Shown piece after piece: positions 1 through 10,541 of a DNA stretch of 64,000 nucleotides. Position 1 is the stretch's first letter. Each line of letters opens with the position of its first letter. The stretch lies in the NCBI GenBank assembly GCA_003439945.1, contig QVRM01000335.1:283501-347500 (forward strand), given 5' to 3'. This DNA comes from Dermanyssus gallinae (Eukaryota > Arthropoda > Arachnida > Mesostigmata > Dermanyssidae). The notes beneath the pieces were generated by a model. It searched no databases and was not told the origin of the DNA. It worked only from the letters and a program-made list of their open reading frames with translations. Made by a program: the position numbers and the translations under genes.

Positions 1-479
1 ATCGCCATAGAACGTGTAACATGATTAGCGGTCGACCTTTCTAGCTGCCCTTGTATAAAAATACGGTAGTTTCTGCTATTAGCTAAAAGTAAGGTGCTTC
101 CTTCTAAAAGTAAACCAAGCGCTTTTGAATTCCAAATTGTTTATTTCACTCAAATTGAGTGTAATTTACACTTAATATATTATGTTGTCCCCATAATCCT
201 TTATTTTCTTTACACTTCCGGCCAAAGAATCAGTGCAACGATCTGTGCTTCAGTGCCGGTACATAGTACTAGACACACTTCTCAGATAGAATCGGTAGGT
301 GCACAACCCGTACTCCCCGGAAAGACGACGTTTGAACATACCAGGCTTTAACCATTTACATGCGCATGGTGTATACGTGGCTAAAATTTTATATTAAGTA
401 TTTATTATTTTGCTTATTTTCCAATACATCATGCTCACCATCTACAAATAAGGTGTCCTCATTGAAGAAACTTTCTATC

Positions 480-1013
480 ATAGTACACTCAAGAGAGAGC
501 CACCCACACCTGATCGTTGGAATGATTCAACCGGAAGGTGACGAAGGGCTTTGTTAAAGGCATTGACAAAGTCAATAACTTTCAGATGAAACTTTTGCGT
601 TGTGCCACACCTCACTCAATTTTTGATTGAAGAGCGTGGATTGTATCTCATGTTCCTCGATCTTTCCTAAAGCAGAATTGTTCGTTTGAAAGGGTCTGTT
701 CAACCATGTGGTCAATCCGCTGAGTAACTACCTTCCAGAAAAGCTTTTCCAATGGGCGCTCTGACGTCACTCCACCATAGACATTTGGTTGTCCCTTTAA
801 TAGAGCACACATAGTATTAACAAAAACTTGAATAGGAAAGAAAGCCTCTCTGTACAAGCTGTACGGATTAGTGTAATACGGAAACTCGAAAGACAAAAAC
901 CAACATAACAGAATCTCGATTCTACAAGCTCCCTTCAAACGAACGTTGGGTGACTTATTTTCAGTCTTTTCCGAACACACAGGTATGTTCGGTGCCTCAA
1001 TCGAACAAATCAT
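480..1013 (-). pseudogene. Decayed non-LTR retrotransposon RT fragment
   Basis: On the minus strand a 121-codon open stretch (1013-648) ends in a recognisable reverse-transcriptase segment, with LEKLFWKVVTQRIDHMVEQ followed by EQFCFRKDRGT, the usual region before RT motif A in LINE polymerases (FGFRKGRGT in intact copies). Beyond a stop and a frame change the strand continues with HLKVIDFVNAFNKAL near 600-550, a decayed motif A (F-x-D-F-x-x-A-F). Endonuclease, YADD box and element ends are not visible, so this is an old 5'- and 3'-truncated copy. The wording resembles CR1/RTE/Jockey-group enzymes; the clade is uncertain. No expression signal is seen. Confidence 0.6.
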
Positions 1014-2880
1014 TGTCTAGCAAGCGTATGTCTAACCTTCGTTTAAGTTGGCCAACTGAGGCACATCCTTACTTCCTCACTAGGCTGTAAGACCATTTGG
1101 CACTATTCCGCTAGAAACCACTGCTAGTTTTGCGCTCTGCACCCGCAGCACGAACCGGGCCGTCTTTATAAGGGTTTTCTACTTAGACAAGATACAAAGA
1201 CTCGCACTACATTGAAAGCAGGATTTGCGACTTATCCGAAGTTCGAGGACAGTAGAATGTATGGAACGCCGGAATGCGATGACATCCTAAAATTGGAGGG
1301 CGTCGCTACTGAAGTGTATTTTCATGTTTCAGTTGTTTTCACCCTGGCTTCTATTGAGATATGCAAGTACATTTACCTCCCAGATTTTTCGCAATATTAT
1401 ATTTGTGTAAAGCCTTTTCTAACAATTAAGTTAATTAATTAACAACGTTAATCGGAATCCTTTATCCTATGTGCATGGCTCTGGATTTGTGGGCTGTTAC
1501 TTTTCAATCCATTTTTAGTGACCAGTTTGAGAAATTGTCAAGGGGTTTTCTCAGTGTTCGTGTGCTCTCATGACTAGTTACGGAAATGTATAGTTTACCA
1601 TCGTCCCTATACTCCACATAACAAGTTTTAAATGGTTCTATTAACATGCTTTACGTCATCTATAAACAGATAAACGCATTAAAAGAGTGTCTTGGGTACA
1701 GCCAATACTTATCCGATATCCACTGCATTTTAGGCGCCAACCCGTTTGGGTTGCAACATTGATGACTACATATTGTGGCGCATATAGTTTCTAAGGCACG
1801 TTTAAAATGACAGTAAACAATATATCTAAAATATCAACAAGAATGTTTTATTTGGCCCAAAAGGCATTCTAATTAAATACTTTTAGTAACCAGTCAGTTG
1901 TACTCCTCTCTTTCCGTGATCATTTCTTTTATTTCAAAGTTTTTAGAATTTTGTTTGTAATCAGTAAACTTTTGCAGGATATGCAGTAAAAGAAACGGGC
2001 ATTCTGTAGTTTACGCCGGCCTTTACTCCGCTATTTTGTAATAAACATATCTAAATCTCTTTCTAAACTTTTGGTACGCAAGTATTGAGCGATTTCCAAG
2101 ATATCACGCAAAGCGGGTGCTCCATATGGAGTGTAACTCTTTAAAAAAATATTGCTGGCAATTCTTCAGGGCGTAGACTTTGCTTAGCTTTGTAGCCCGT
2201 TGGCAGACTGCTAATTTACTACATACGCGTTCATTTTAACAGACTTGCTGTACTGCTAATTGAACTGGTACAACACGGGTGATAAGTGCTTGAGGAGTAG
2301 CTCGACTTAAAGTTCATTCAGCACTGCTATCCTTTCATGTTAGTTGTCGGCAGCTGTTCAAGCTGCTCTGACGTGTTTTCGTAACAGTGCATAAAATTGT
2401 TGCTATTTCAGTGGTTAGTAAGTGTTTCTAAAGTGAATCTATGCCGCAACGAATAGTGTGCAGGTTAAGTCTCTCTAGACAATATCTACATCTTATACTA
2501 CCTGGAAACCGGCGCTTTCACATTCATAATCGGACTTTCAATCATCATCATCAGCATCATCAGTGTGTATTCTCTACCATCTACAACTCAACTACCGCCT
2601 TCAGCGCTCTCATCATTAGTGCACCGTTCACCAGTTAGTTGTTACTCATAGTCGGCATCATCACCACCACAGCCACCATCACTATCAACACCCAGTACTA
2701 CAATACCACACCATCAAGTACCATCTTAAGCATTATCGTCACTAGCACATCTTCATCGTCATCATCACTCATTCCAGCTGATTAATCTTTTCGTGGCGTT
2801 TCGAATTAACAACGTCACCGCCAGTGTCAGTTGTTAATATACATTCCTTAACGGGTGGGCTAGTTAAGAAGGGATCGTTC
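1014..2880. other. AT-rich intergenic DNA, no gene recognised
   Basis: No open frame here resembles a known protein. From about 2540 to 2770 the sequence is rich in CAT/ATC/CAC triplets (imperfect simple repeat). It may include the 5' untranslated part of the LINE that starts near 2960, but no boundary or target-site duplication could be fixed. Confidence 0.5.
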
Positions 2881-2891
2881 CCGCTCACACA

Positions 2892-2966
2892 GGTGTCGTA
2901 GTCTAAGTGGCAACGCCGCTATCTACGCACTTGACGAACCGGGTTCAAATCCTACTTTTTTTTTTT
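2892..2966 (+). promoter_or_regulatory. tRNA-like A box/B box followed by T11
   Basis: An A-box-like TAGTCTAAGTGG (2899-2910) and a perfect B-box consensus GGTTCAAATCC (2942-2952) lie at tRNA-like spacing. The 7 bases before the A box fit an acceptor strand (2892-2898), but the 3' half cannot pair with it. A run of 11 T (2956-2966), the form of a pol III terminator, follows directly and abuts the ATG of LINE ORF1. This is not an intact tRNA gene. It may be a tRNA-derived SINE head, a tRNA pseudogene used as an insertion site, or part of the LINE 5' end. Confidence 0.35.
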
Positions 2967-2968
2967 TA

Positions 2969-4499
2969 ATGCCGTTAAAACGCACTCCACCGCGTAAGCG
3001 CCATGATAGTGAGGCGCCGGATTTGCCGGCATCAGTATCAACAGATCGCCGGCCAAATGAATCCATCGCTGGAATCATGGAGACAGACGATCGCGCAACT
3101 CGCGTTGCTGGAGGACGAGAAAAGCGCGCTGCATCGAGTTCCATCGAGGATGTGCGAGTGAAAGATTGCCGTGTATCGCATGAAGATTCCCCCGATTCAA
3201 GCGCAGACGTACAGAGCGAAGCAGAAAAAGAAGTACAATGTGATAAGGAGGGTGAACCTGATGATACAGGGTTTATTACCGTGCACCGCCATAAAAGATC
3301 GCAGGCCCCAAAGGTGGTAGTGACCAGGCAAGAGGCAGTGATATTTTCTGCCGGCGGCGAAGAGCTACAGAATAATTTCAACAAGGTCTGTGACTATATT
3401 TTGGGCCATGTCAAGGGGAAAATCGAAGAACCCCGCTTTACGAAAACTGGAGAGCTTGTCATTGTTGTTGATGCTGAAGAGGATAGGGGCACCTTGCTGT
3501 CACTGCAAGAGCTAGCGGGTGTTAAAGTATCTGCCAGAATAAGTGGAGGGCGCTCTTCTGTCAAAGGCAAAATATCCGGTGTGCACCCGTCAATCTCAGA
3601 AGCTACCATCCTATCTGCACTAAGATCATTAGGAGTAACCGAGGTAGCTCGAGTTAAAACCAAAAATCCGATGACCAACGTTGTATCAGCAACTGAACAC
3701 GTAATCTTAACATTTACTGGCAATCACTTCCCATCGGAAATACGCTTGGGCCTAAAGAAGCATGGGGTTGTGTTATACTGCGATCCAATGCAGTGTTTTA
3801 GATGCTACAGCATGGATCACTTTGCCGCAGATTGCAAGGTTCCGAAGCCAAAATGTAGAAGATGTGGCTCGCTAGAACATCTTAGGAGAGATTGCAAGGC
3901 TCAGGCCAAATGTTGCCTATGCAGGCGAGCATGAAGCCACGTGGGGTTCGTGCCCCGTACGATTGAGCCGTATAGAAATGTTGAAGCGGGGCATTCGGAA
4001 TGTTATTCAGAGGCAACCTGAGGCTCCAACTCTACCACTTTGCGCCCCCGTAGAATACGTTCAACCGTCTGATAACTTTTCGAAGCGCAGCTGGTCATCT
4101 GTGATAAAGAATGGTACGAAGGTGAACGACGACACAATGAACACTCGAGAAGTTGGACAGTCAAAGTCGAAACCTGTGGAAATAAGCAAAAAAGCGTTGC
4201 CTTCAATGGACATAGCTGCAGATCTTGTACAAGGTTTACTAGACAAGGTTGTCCCCTGTATCATCAAAGCGGTTCCAACAGCGGTAACCAGTGTATTTGA
4301 AAAGTTGTTTCCCTCTCTGCTCTGTAGGGCAATCGCAGGAGAGATGGGTGGTGACTTGAGCAAAGCCACTGGAGCTACTTCCCTTGAAAAAACCTTGCAA
4401 CACTCTATTGAAGCCTCCTTGCGCGATGCACTTTGCACGCTATCATGTAACCAAGGTGTAAAGACGAGCAAGCGCGACAGGCCTCCTGGAGTCTCCTGA
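2969..4499 (+). pseudogene. LINE ORF1 (Gag-like, CCHC), one frameshift
   Basis: This encodes the nucleic-acid-binding Gag-like protein that packages LINE RNA. The first part (2969-3934, 321 aa) has a basic Pro/Lys-rich start, an acidic middle, and then zinc knuckles CFRCYSMDHFAADC and CRRCGSLEHLRRDC (both C-x2-C-x4-H-x4-C). A third knuckle begins with CCLC, but its frame stops at TGA 3932-3934. The +1 frame restores the missing half (EHEATWGSC) from 3927 on and runs open to TGA 4497-4499. One extra base near 3924-3928 therefore breaks an otherwise complete ORF1 of about 510 residues. Programmed +1 shifting is possible but less likely than a mutation or sequencing error. The tail has no recognised domain. 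ORF2 follows in the same frame. Confidence 0.8.
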
Positions 4500-7349
4500 C
4501 CGGCTTGCTCAGCAGTAACAAACGCACCAGTACAAAAACAACCGCAACGCACTCGAGACAAGAGATCGCTACTTAAATTCTTTCAATGGAACTGTGAAGG
4601 CATTAAATCAAGTTACCCACTTCTTCCTTTAGCTGAGCAGTATGACGTGTTGGTCCTTACTGAGACATGGGCCACCAAACCTACAGTCGTTACAAGTTGG
4701 TGTATAGCGGAATGCCTGGGTGTACAAACAGAGGGACCGGGCAGTGGTGGAGTTGCAGTGTTGTTTAACAGCAAGCTCGCTGGCGCAAAAACATGCTACA
4801 AAGAGGATAACTGCGTAGTCCTAACAGGAACCGCCATTAACGTCATTGCAATATATTCAAGTCCTTCAGAAGCTATTTCAAGACTGCTGGAGAAATTAGT
4901 ACTATGCCTTGACATGGTGGACTTACACAAAGTGACTGTAGTATGCGGTGATCTCAACTGTCGGCTTGACAAACCAAGATGTATAAGAACGGTATCACTA
5001 CTCAACGCCTTGGCATCTCGCAGTATGTGGGTTATATCTACAGCTGAAGATTCGACATTCGTCGCGCCTCACGGACAATCTACGATTGACATTTTCGCCA
5101 CAAATGCTAACCCATGTAATGTCAAGTACAGGGGGGTGCAGGAGAAGACTCTGGCGTTCGGTGCAAGGTGGCACCTACCCGTCGCAATGGAAATATCAAT
5201 TGAACCTCAATCTACAGATCACAAGCGGCCTTGTCTAAGTCGCAATCTGAATCTCAGCCTTTTGACGGTTACCTCGCGAAACATAGTCCCAGTGCCAACC
5301 GTGATCAACGTGGAATCCTATGCCGCCAGCATTCGAAGTGCCATTACTGGTAGCGCTCGGCTAAAGCAACAAACGGAAAGCAAGCGAACAAACAGAAAGC
5401 ACGCTCCATGGTACAATCAGGAGTGCGCTTCTTGCAAACATTATATGATTCAAGCATACATTTTAGCAAAAATCCGCCCGGAGATGGCTTATTTTTATAC
5501 TAGATTAAGTCGTGACTATAAAAGAGTTGTAAAAAACGCCATAAAAGAATATGAAGAACGAAAACAATACAAGCTGCTCCTAGAAGCGCAACAACGACCT
5601 CATAAGTGGCTGCAGACAGACAGGCGCGTTACTGCGTGTCCTATCCCACATGATATACTAAATGCTCATTTCCGGCAAATGTTTGCCAGTGTCATTACCG
5701 TTCCGAGCTGCGCTCCTGTGATAATGTCAGTGTGGGACGAGCGCGTCACTGACGCCCGTCAAGCCCTGTCGCGGCCTTTTAGCAATTCTGAAGTTATCGA
5801 CTCAATAATGAAAGCACCGTCCGGGAAGGCCCCGGGGCTCGATTTGGTCACAAATGAGCATCTCAAGCAAGCGATTCACCTTGCGCCTTGTTTTACCAGA
5901 CTTTTTAACGAGGTGATGAAAACGGTCCAACTACCCTCGGAATGGAAAACCAGTCTTCTTAGCATTATCCCAAAAGGAAAAGAAGATCCGTTGGCACCGT
6001 CGTCTTACCGAGGTATCGCAAAGAAGAGCGCAATCTACAAACTTCTGTCGGCTATCCTAGCCCTTCGATTAGAACATTTTCTTGAGATTAACAGAAAGCT
6101 GCCGGAGCAACAACATGGCTTCAGAAGGGGCCGGTCAACAATGACAGCATGTGCTGTACTTCTAAATTCGATACAACGGGCACTTCGAACTAAGGGGGCT
6201 TATCTATATGCTGTATTTGTAGATTTTAAAGCGGCCTTTGATACGGCCGCACGAACAATTATACTTGACAAGCTGGCTTTTTGCGGGATCTCATTGAATA
6301 TATTGAAGCTCATTAAAGGTATTTTACAGGAAGGACAAGTTATTATAGATGACGGAGGCGCTAAACACATGGCGATCTTACAGACCACTGGTGTTGCCCA
6401 AGGTGATAATCTTAGCCCCCTGCTGTTTTCGGTGCTGGTGAGTGACCTTCCTGAAGAGATACGGAGTCGGCACTCGCAGGTAGACGTCCTTATGTATGCA
6501 GACGACTTGGTGCTATATTCTCGCAGTCGATTCCATTTGCAACAATCCCTTGCGACCTTGCAGCATTACGTTCATCGAAACCAGTTGGAAATAAATTTAG
6601 ATAAAACAAAGGCAATGAAGTTTAGACGTGGAGGGAAATTGGCTGGAATCGACGAACTACGGTTAGGTTCAAAATCTATAGAATTTGTCTCGAACTTCTC
6701 ATACCTAGGGGTTATGTTCTCGTCTCGAGGTACGAACTTCTCGAGGCACATTGATGAACGAATTCGGAAAGGACTACAGTCCTTTCATAGCATCCGAGAC
6801 CCTCATAAACTATCAATGGACGTTGCCGTTCATCTCTTTAACCTGAAGATTGCGCCTACTGCTTCTTATGGTATACAGGTGATATGGCCGCATCTGACGA
6901 AGTTAAACTTTAAGGCGCTTGACCAAATCAAGGCCGCTTTTCTAAAAAAGGCGCTAAGAGTCCACCGCACTAGTCTCAACAGATTAGTCTATTTACTGGC
7001 GTCGACTCCGCTATTTGTTGAGAATTTACAAAAAATGCACGTGTTACCGAAAACGGCAGCTTTCAACGAGTACATGTCTGAATGGGAGAATAAGATGGCA
7101 GACATCGACCCGCTCTTTTATGAAACCCAGGCAATGACGTGTACTTCATGGAAGCGCTGCAACTATGAAAATAGACACCTAATTGCACGATTTGCTGTAC
7201 ATGGCTTCCACATGAAGATCTGTATTCGAGAGAAGTTCCATGAAATTTCCTCGTTATGCTTGTGCAAACTTTGCGAGAGACAGTGTGACTTATATCACCT
7301 TCAACGATGCGATAGAACAGTTCCGTTGACTCGACTTTTAGAACCGTGA
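4500..7349 (+). CDS. LINE ORF2: APE endonuclease-reverse transcriptase
   Basis: This polyprotein nicks target DNA and copies the element's RNA into the nick. The endonuclease starts with FQWNCEGI (about 4569), followed by VLTETWA, VAVLF, VVCGDLNCRLD and STIDIF. RT motifs follow in order: PSGKAPGLD, LLSIIPKGKEDP, YRGIA, EQQHGFRRGRSTMTA, AVFVDFKAAFD (motif A), TGVAQGDNLSPLLFS, VLMYADDLVLYS (motif C, intact YADD) and LEINLDKTKAMKF. Near the C-terminus is a finger, CLCKLCERQC then H and C. No in-frame ATG precedes the endonuclease; the frame is open straight back to the ORF1 stop UGA at 4497-4499, and the first downstream Met falls well inside the endonuclease. Translation therefore needs UGA read-through, reinitiation at a non-AUG codon, or a lost start. 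All catalytic motifs look intact. Confidence 0.9.
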   Translation, partial: PACSAVTNAPVQKQPQRTRDKRSLLKFFQWNCEGIKSSYPLLPLAEQYDVLVLTETWATKPTVVTSWCIAECLGVQTEGPGSGGVAVLFNSKLAGAKTCYKEDNCVVLTGTAINVIAIYSSPSEAISRLLEKLVLCLDMVDLHKVTVVCGDLNCRLDKPRCIRTVSLLNALASRSMWVISTAEDSTFVAPHGQSTIDIFATNANPCNVKYRGVQEKTLAFGARWHLPVAMEISIEPQSTDHKRPCLSRNLNLSLLTVTSRNIVPVPTVINVESYAASIRSAITGSARLKQQTESKRTNRKHAPWYNQECASCKHYMIQAYILAKIRPEMAYFYTRLSRDYKRVVKNAIKEYEERKQYKLLLEAQQRPHKWLQTDRRVTACPIPHDILNAHFRQMFASVITVPSCAPVIMSVWDERVTDARQALSRPFSNSEVIDSIMKAPSGKAPGLDLVTNEHLKQAIHLAPCFTRLFNEVMKTVQLPSEWKTSLLSIIPKGKEDPLAPSSYRGIAKKSAIYKLLSAILALRLEHFLEINRKLPEQQHGFRRGRSTMTACAVLLNSIQRALRTKGAYLYAVFVDFKAAFDTAARTIILDKLAFCGISLNILKLIKGILQEGQVIIDDGGAKHMAILQTTGVAQGDNLSPLLFSVLVSDLPEEIRSRHSQVDVLMYADDLVLYSRSRFHLQQSLATLQHYVHRNQLEINLDKTKAMKFRRGGKLAGIDELRLGSKSIEFVSNFSYLGVMFSSRGTNFSRHIDERIRKGLQSFHSIRDPHKLSMDVAVHLFNLKIAPTASYGIQVIWPHLTKLNFKALDQIKAAFLKKALRVHRTSLNRLVYLLASTPLFVENLQKMHVLPKTAAFNEYMSEWENKMADIDPLFYETQAMTCTSWKRCNYENRHLIARFAVHGFHMKICIREKFHEISSLCLCKLCERQCDLYHLQRCDRTVPLTRLLEP

Positions 7350-7415
7350 TGAATATATGTATATGTGAATGTGTGCTTTCTCTGTACGCGCAATATTGTA
7401 AACCAACTATCGGTT

Positions 7416-7421
7416 AATAAA
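7416..7421 (+). terminator. AATAAA poly(A) signal of the LINE
   Basis: AATAAA lies 67 bases past the ORF2 stop, in a T/A-rich 3' UTR. It probably marks the end of the LINE transcript. No poly(A) tract is left downstream. Confidence 0.5.
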
Positions 7422-7654
7422 GCTATTATGTATGTACTATCTTTTCGTGCTTTTCGCTCTCACCCGTTTAATACCCAAATTGTACACTTTGTTAACTAAT
7501 ACAAATGAATTCACAAAGCTAAAAGTGCTGTACTCTCGGGCTATTCAGGTCTCTACTATTCAGGTCTCTCGGTCAATGCGAGGACAGTTTATGTATCCAA
7601 CTGTTAATTTCAATACCGACCACTCGGCCGGTCTCAAACATCACACCTAAATCA

Positions 7655-8115
7655 AAAATAAATATGACCAGGCAGTGCTAGAGCTCAATGAGACTGACTC
7701 GTCCGATGTGTACGCTGTAGATGACATCGATGAAGCATTTGAGTGCTTCCATGCACGAGTAGTGCCGTCTGTTAACAGCAACAAGCATGATCTTAAAGTC
7801 TAAAAGAATCGTGGAGCACTTAGGAAAACCTGGGCCACCAGTGAATTGTTAACATTGACAAATGAAGAAGATGAGGCATTCAAAGAGTTTAAAGCTAATC
7901 CAGATGATGCCGTGTGCAAATTCTACATGTGCAAAGTCTACTTAAAGCGTTAAGAAGCAGCTGTTTCTAGAAAGTGTAGACTCTAATTTGATATGAAACA
8001 GGTACGAGATACCATACAGGATAGAAAAAAATCCCTCGAATACTTTTAGACTTGTTCTGGGTGACATCTGGGAGAAAACGTGTGCGAGACTTAAAGAAGA
8101 CTTAAATTATGATGT
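7655..8115 (+). pseudogene. Decayed LINE, endonuclease-RT linker part
   Basis: Read with stops allowed, the + strand gives DDIDEAFECFHARVVPSVNS, then TLTNEEDEAFKEFKANPDD and KQVRDTIQDRKKSLEYF. This is the charged linker pattern found between endonuclease and RT in Jockey/CR1-type LINEs. Several stops show it is dead. The same element seems to resume at about 9590 with its NYRP-like motif, so the truncated RLE LINE at 8343-9549 has probably split it. The assignment rests on pattern recognition, not alignment. Confidence 0.5.
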
Positions 8116-8342
8116 GTGACTGCCGAAGCGGAGTGCTCGGTAATACCAAAGAACTTTCTTCGTGGAGCGGCAAACGTAGGGAGCAGCCGATGTTTTCGCT
8201 GACCCAGTATCATATCTGATCAGTGTTTCAATTACGACCGGTAGGTACCTTCAAGCGCTTAAATTTAATTGTATGCTATTAATGATTTTAATTAATCAAT
8301 TTATATTACAATCTTGTGTAAGTGAACGTGTCAACTTTCAGC

Positions 8343-9549
8343 CTATAACAGCCCTGGTCTGCACCATTTGGCAAGCGATCTCAAAATTGAGATCGCGTTG
8401 CCCCGCTGGACGTCAATGGAAAGTCTCTGGCGCAAAAATTGCGCGGCTTTCTTGTCCCCAGTAGTTATCGTTAATCGTCTGCCCAATTTAGTAAGTATTC
8501 TCTCAATCAAGGGGCCTGGTGTTCCCAAGGTCTCGAAGGCCATTGGGCTAAAGTTATGGGATCTTGCCAGTTCGGCGAATTTGTTCAACTTGTTCTTTTC
8601 TGCTTAGGTCGCGGCGTCAACCGAAACCGACCATTGAGGGAGAAAGTGAGTCGGTTACGGTGGCGTCCCAAATGAGGGTACGGCCTCGTTCAAAGGGAAT
8701 GAGAGTCATCCCGTCGGGACGTTTGCAGTCGTTTCTGGTTAGTCCAGTTGGTTCCAACGTACTCGGGTAGCCTGCCGTCCTCAAGGCCCTTGCTATTGTG
8801 TCATTAATAGCCGCGTGACGTGGTCGACGACTTTCACTCAGGGCGCAGGATAGAGCGTGGTGAGCTTTAGTGCCCACCGGCTCCCCGCATCGGCATATGT
8901 GAGGGTGAACGAGCGGCGTACCAAGTCGGAGGCCAACACATATTCTTGTAATGGTATCATCCAGTAAAGTTTCTAACGACGCACTGGGTAGGGCGTATAG
9001 CCAATCGCTTGCATGTTTTGCGGAGGTTGCCCTAAACCGAGCCCTAGTAGAGTCATTGTCAGCTTGATCAATAAGTAAACGAGCATGCTGATCGGCTAGC
9101 ATGGCCGACTATTCACTCTGAGATGTGACGTCTTTTGGTGAAGTTCCAAGAACCTCAACCAAACTGCTCGTGACTTGATCTCGCATGGAGGTAAATTCGA
9201 GCTGGCCGGCTTCGTCAAAAAGCTCGCAGACCCTGCCGGAAATTTGATGGGTGGCAGCAACTATCGCAGGGAGTGCTAATATTGTCGGGTCTGGTGAGCC
9301 AAGTCCCCCCTTGGCTATCGGCAAGAAAATCTGTCGTTGGGCTGTATCGTCCTGTTCGATGTTAAGCAGATTGGTTATTGTATCGGCTGTAAGATCACTG
9401 AAGCGTCGTAGCTCGTCCGTTTCGCCGGTAAGTTCAATACCCCTCAGAATATGAGTTAGGCGTGTGGCTGAGTAGGAGCACCGGAGGGAGAAAGTGAGTC
9501 GGTTACGGTGGCGTCCCAAATGAGGGTACGGCCTCATTTGGGCCTTCAA
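8343..9549 (-). mobile_element. 5'-truncated RLE-type LINE, C-terminal part
   Basis: Minus-strand frames (9549-9109, then 9102-8617 in the same frame after a stop, then 8588-8343 after a frameshift) encode the C-terminal half of an RLE non-LTR element. They contain a Cys/His finger (CRCGEPVGTKAHHALSC), then RPRHAAINDTIARAL, STLEP, KRPDG and LIWDATV, then the end FLRQRLSIDVQRGNA. R-P-D and W-D-A-T-V correspond to the PD and D/E parts of a restriction-like endonuclease. The organisation matches the fuller copy at 43443-46374, but the sequence differs enough to be an older or separate lineage. The RT palm is missing. A 50-bp piece of the RLE domain is repeated at the 5' end of the fragment (see findings). 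Confidence 0.8.
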
Positions 9550-9589
9550 TCAGCAGCGCTTAAATTGTCGGTACCTATTTTTCGCGATT

Positions 9590-10330
9590 TTATATCGCAT
9601 TTGGTGAAAGACTCGCAAGAGAAAACTACCGCCCAAGGAGCATACCGGCCTCAGTCTCAATTAATTTGAGAAACGCACGTTAGAACAACTCAGGAACATC
9701 TTGAACAGCACAATGTACTCATTTACCGACAATTTGGATTTCGCCAAAAAAGTCCATCACCGTCTCTGTAATGAGCTTTGTACATGACATCCGTCCAAGA
9801 AAGCATTTGCTGTTCTCTATATTGATTGGAAAGGCACTAAAGAATACATATCTGGCAGAAATTTGCAGATGTCAAAAACATATCGATTGAAGTGGCTCAA
9901 TAGAGTATCGGCTTAATATATATATAAGTGCCAAAATACGGCCGACTGACCCTATTTGCTGGTGACACCGCAACACTTCTTGTCGGAGATTCCCCACAAG
10001 AGGAAGAAAAGATGATTAAGGAAGACCTTACATGACTGTCAGATACCTTTAGAGCTAACAGATTCTTCATGCATTGCTCGAACACCGGTGTTATCCAGTT
10101 CTTATTGCCTGGAGGTATCCCAAGTAGGAACCATGAGGGATATTCATGCGGAAACCTCGATCTTGTTTTGATCAATGAGATGGCATTCTTAGGCATTGTT
10201 TTGCACTCCAGGTAGTCCTTTGAGGCTCATATATATATCATCTTCACAGAAAAGTTGTAGGGAGAGCTGCTGCCCTGATCAGAAATCGTAGTATTCTGCC
10301 CCGTAACTATCGGCTTGCCATGTAACACAC
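9590..10330 (+). pseudogene. Decayed LINE reverse transcriptase, second half of split copy
   Basis: With stops and shifts allowed the + strand reads ENYRPRSIPAS, EQHNVL then RQFGFRQKS, FAVLYIDWKGTKN-like (motif A region), LFAGDTATLLVGDSPQEEE (a YADD box degraded to AGDT), SDTFRANRF and AFLGIVLHS. This is the normal order of RT motifs 1 to 7 in a Jockey/CR1-type enzyme. No frame stays open. It is probably the continuation of the copy at 7655-8115. Confidence 0.6.
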
Positions 10331-10541
10331 TAACGTCCATACCGTCTGACCTACGCAGTTAAGAAACTTGGAACTACATGCGTCTTATATGTACGTTTAC
10401 ACCGCCTGCAAAAACATTGCGCATTGCGAGTGATATTGGGATACCCACCACGGGAGTCCTTGCGTTTATAATAATAATGATAAATACGTATATAAACATT
10501 GCAGACTAGCCTCTGATGGCTTTGAGGAGCCTTGAACCTCT

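Larger units (their letters stand above)
2960..7440 (+). mobile_element. Near-complete APE-type LINE (I/Jockey-R1 group)
   Basis: A two-ORF non-LTR retrotransposon. ORF1 has CCHC zinc knuckles; ORF2 has an apurinic-like endonuclease, a reverse transcriptase and a C-terminal Cys/His finger, and the 3' UTR carries an AATAAA. Three CCHC knuckles in ORF1 together with an APE endonuclease place it in the I/Jockey/R1/LOA assemblage; the exact clade needs a tree. ORF2 is uninterrupted over 900 codons, so the copy is young, but ORF1 has one frameshift. Precise ends and target-site duplications were not found. The 3' end is taken just after the AATAAA at 7416-7421, without a visible poly(A) tail. Confidence 0.85.
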
